NCBI GenBank assembly: GCA_026984895.1
Contig: JALSRF010000230.1
Coordinates: 1-13,425 of the forward strand
DNA length: 13,425 bases
From: Paracoccaceae bacterium
GTDB taxonomy: Bacteria > Pseudomonadota > Alphaproteobacteria > Rhodobacterales > Rhodobacteraceae
Direction: 5' to 3'
How positions within the stretch are numbered: the stretch's first letter is position 1; each line of letters begins with the position of its first letter. Below are positions 13,344 to 13,425 of this stretch, in pieces. The position numbers were made by a program, and so were the translations under genes. The notes below the pieces were generated by a model that did not search any database, was not told where the DNA came from, and saw only the letters and a list, made by a program, of their open reading frames with translations.

Positions 13344-13425
13344 TCAGGCGTCCGGGTCCTTGGTGCCGGGCGCGGGCAGGGCCGTCTGGAAGGCCGTGCC
13401 GGCGGCGATGATGCAGCTGATGCCG
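13344..13425 (-). CDS. Unidentified protein, C-terminal 26 residues only
   Basis: A minus-strand frame enters from the right edge and ends at TGA (13346-13344). The visible tail reads GISCIIAAGTAFQTALPAPG and then TKDPDA. Codon use is strongly GC-biased at third positions like its neighbours, and an acidic polar end after a small-residue segment is plausible for a real protein. Nothing allows a family assignment. It is upstream of mdh on the same strand, 293 bp from the mdh start. The GC hairpin at 13322-13340 lies just past its stop. Confidence 0.5.
   Translation of the reverse strand, partial: GISCIIAAGTAFQTALPAPGTKDPDA

Overview
The window is GC-rich chromosomal DNA from an alphaproteobacterium, most likely of the Rhodobacterales (Rhodobacter/Paracoccus type). 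The evidence is the order mdh, sucC, sucD, sucA, sucB, lpd on one strand, a 320-residue lactate-dehydrogenase-like malate dehydrogenase, and a small acidic FYDLN-family protein next to a tRNA-Ala gene. No rRNA, CRISPR array, intact mobile element or phage gene is visible.

Left part (1-2167). A tRNA-Ala(GGC) and the FYDLN-family gene lie on the minus strand. Diverging from them on the plus strand are a YgjP-like zinc metallopeptidase and a GntR/FadR-type (FCD) transcription regulator.

Middle (2168-2837). A 670-bp stretch has no intact gene. It holds a frameshifted C-terminal remnant of an IS110-family transposase, whose stop codon overlaps that of the regulator gene, and a five-copy 16-bp tandem repeat.

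Right part (2838-13050, all minus strand, so transcribed right to left). This is the lower TCA-cycle cluster: malate dehydrogenase, both subunits of succinyl-CoA synthetase, E1 and E2 of 2-oxoglutarate dehydrogenase, and the E3 dihydrolipoyl dehydrogenase. Two unrelated genes sit inside it: a PAPS-type sulfotransferase between sucD and sucA, and a MAPEG-family membrane protein between sucB and lpd. From sucC to lpd the gaps are under 90 bp, which suggests one transcription unit. mdh is separated from sucC by 207 bp containing a probable terminator hairpin and a striking operator-like palindrome. The window ends with the last 26 codons of an unidentified minus-strand gene.

The most interesting signal is regulatory. 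The 8-bp palindrome GTGATCAC occurs three times: once just before the start of the GntR-type gene (inside TTGTGATCACAA), and twice, 21 bp centre to centre and inside a perfect 16-nt inverted repeat, upstream of sucC. This suggests that the regulator binds its own promoter and a tandem site controlling the suc-lpd operon. The link is inference; the sequence shows only the sites and the neighbourhood.
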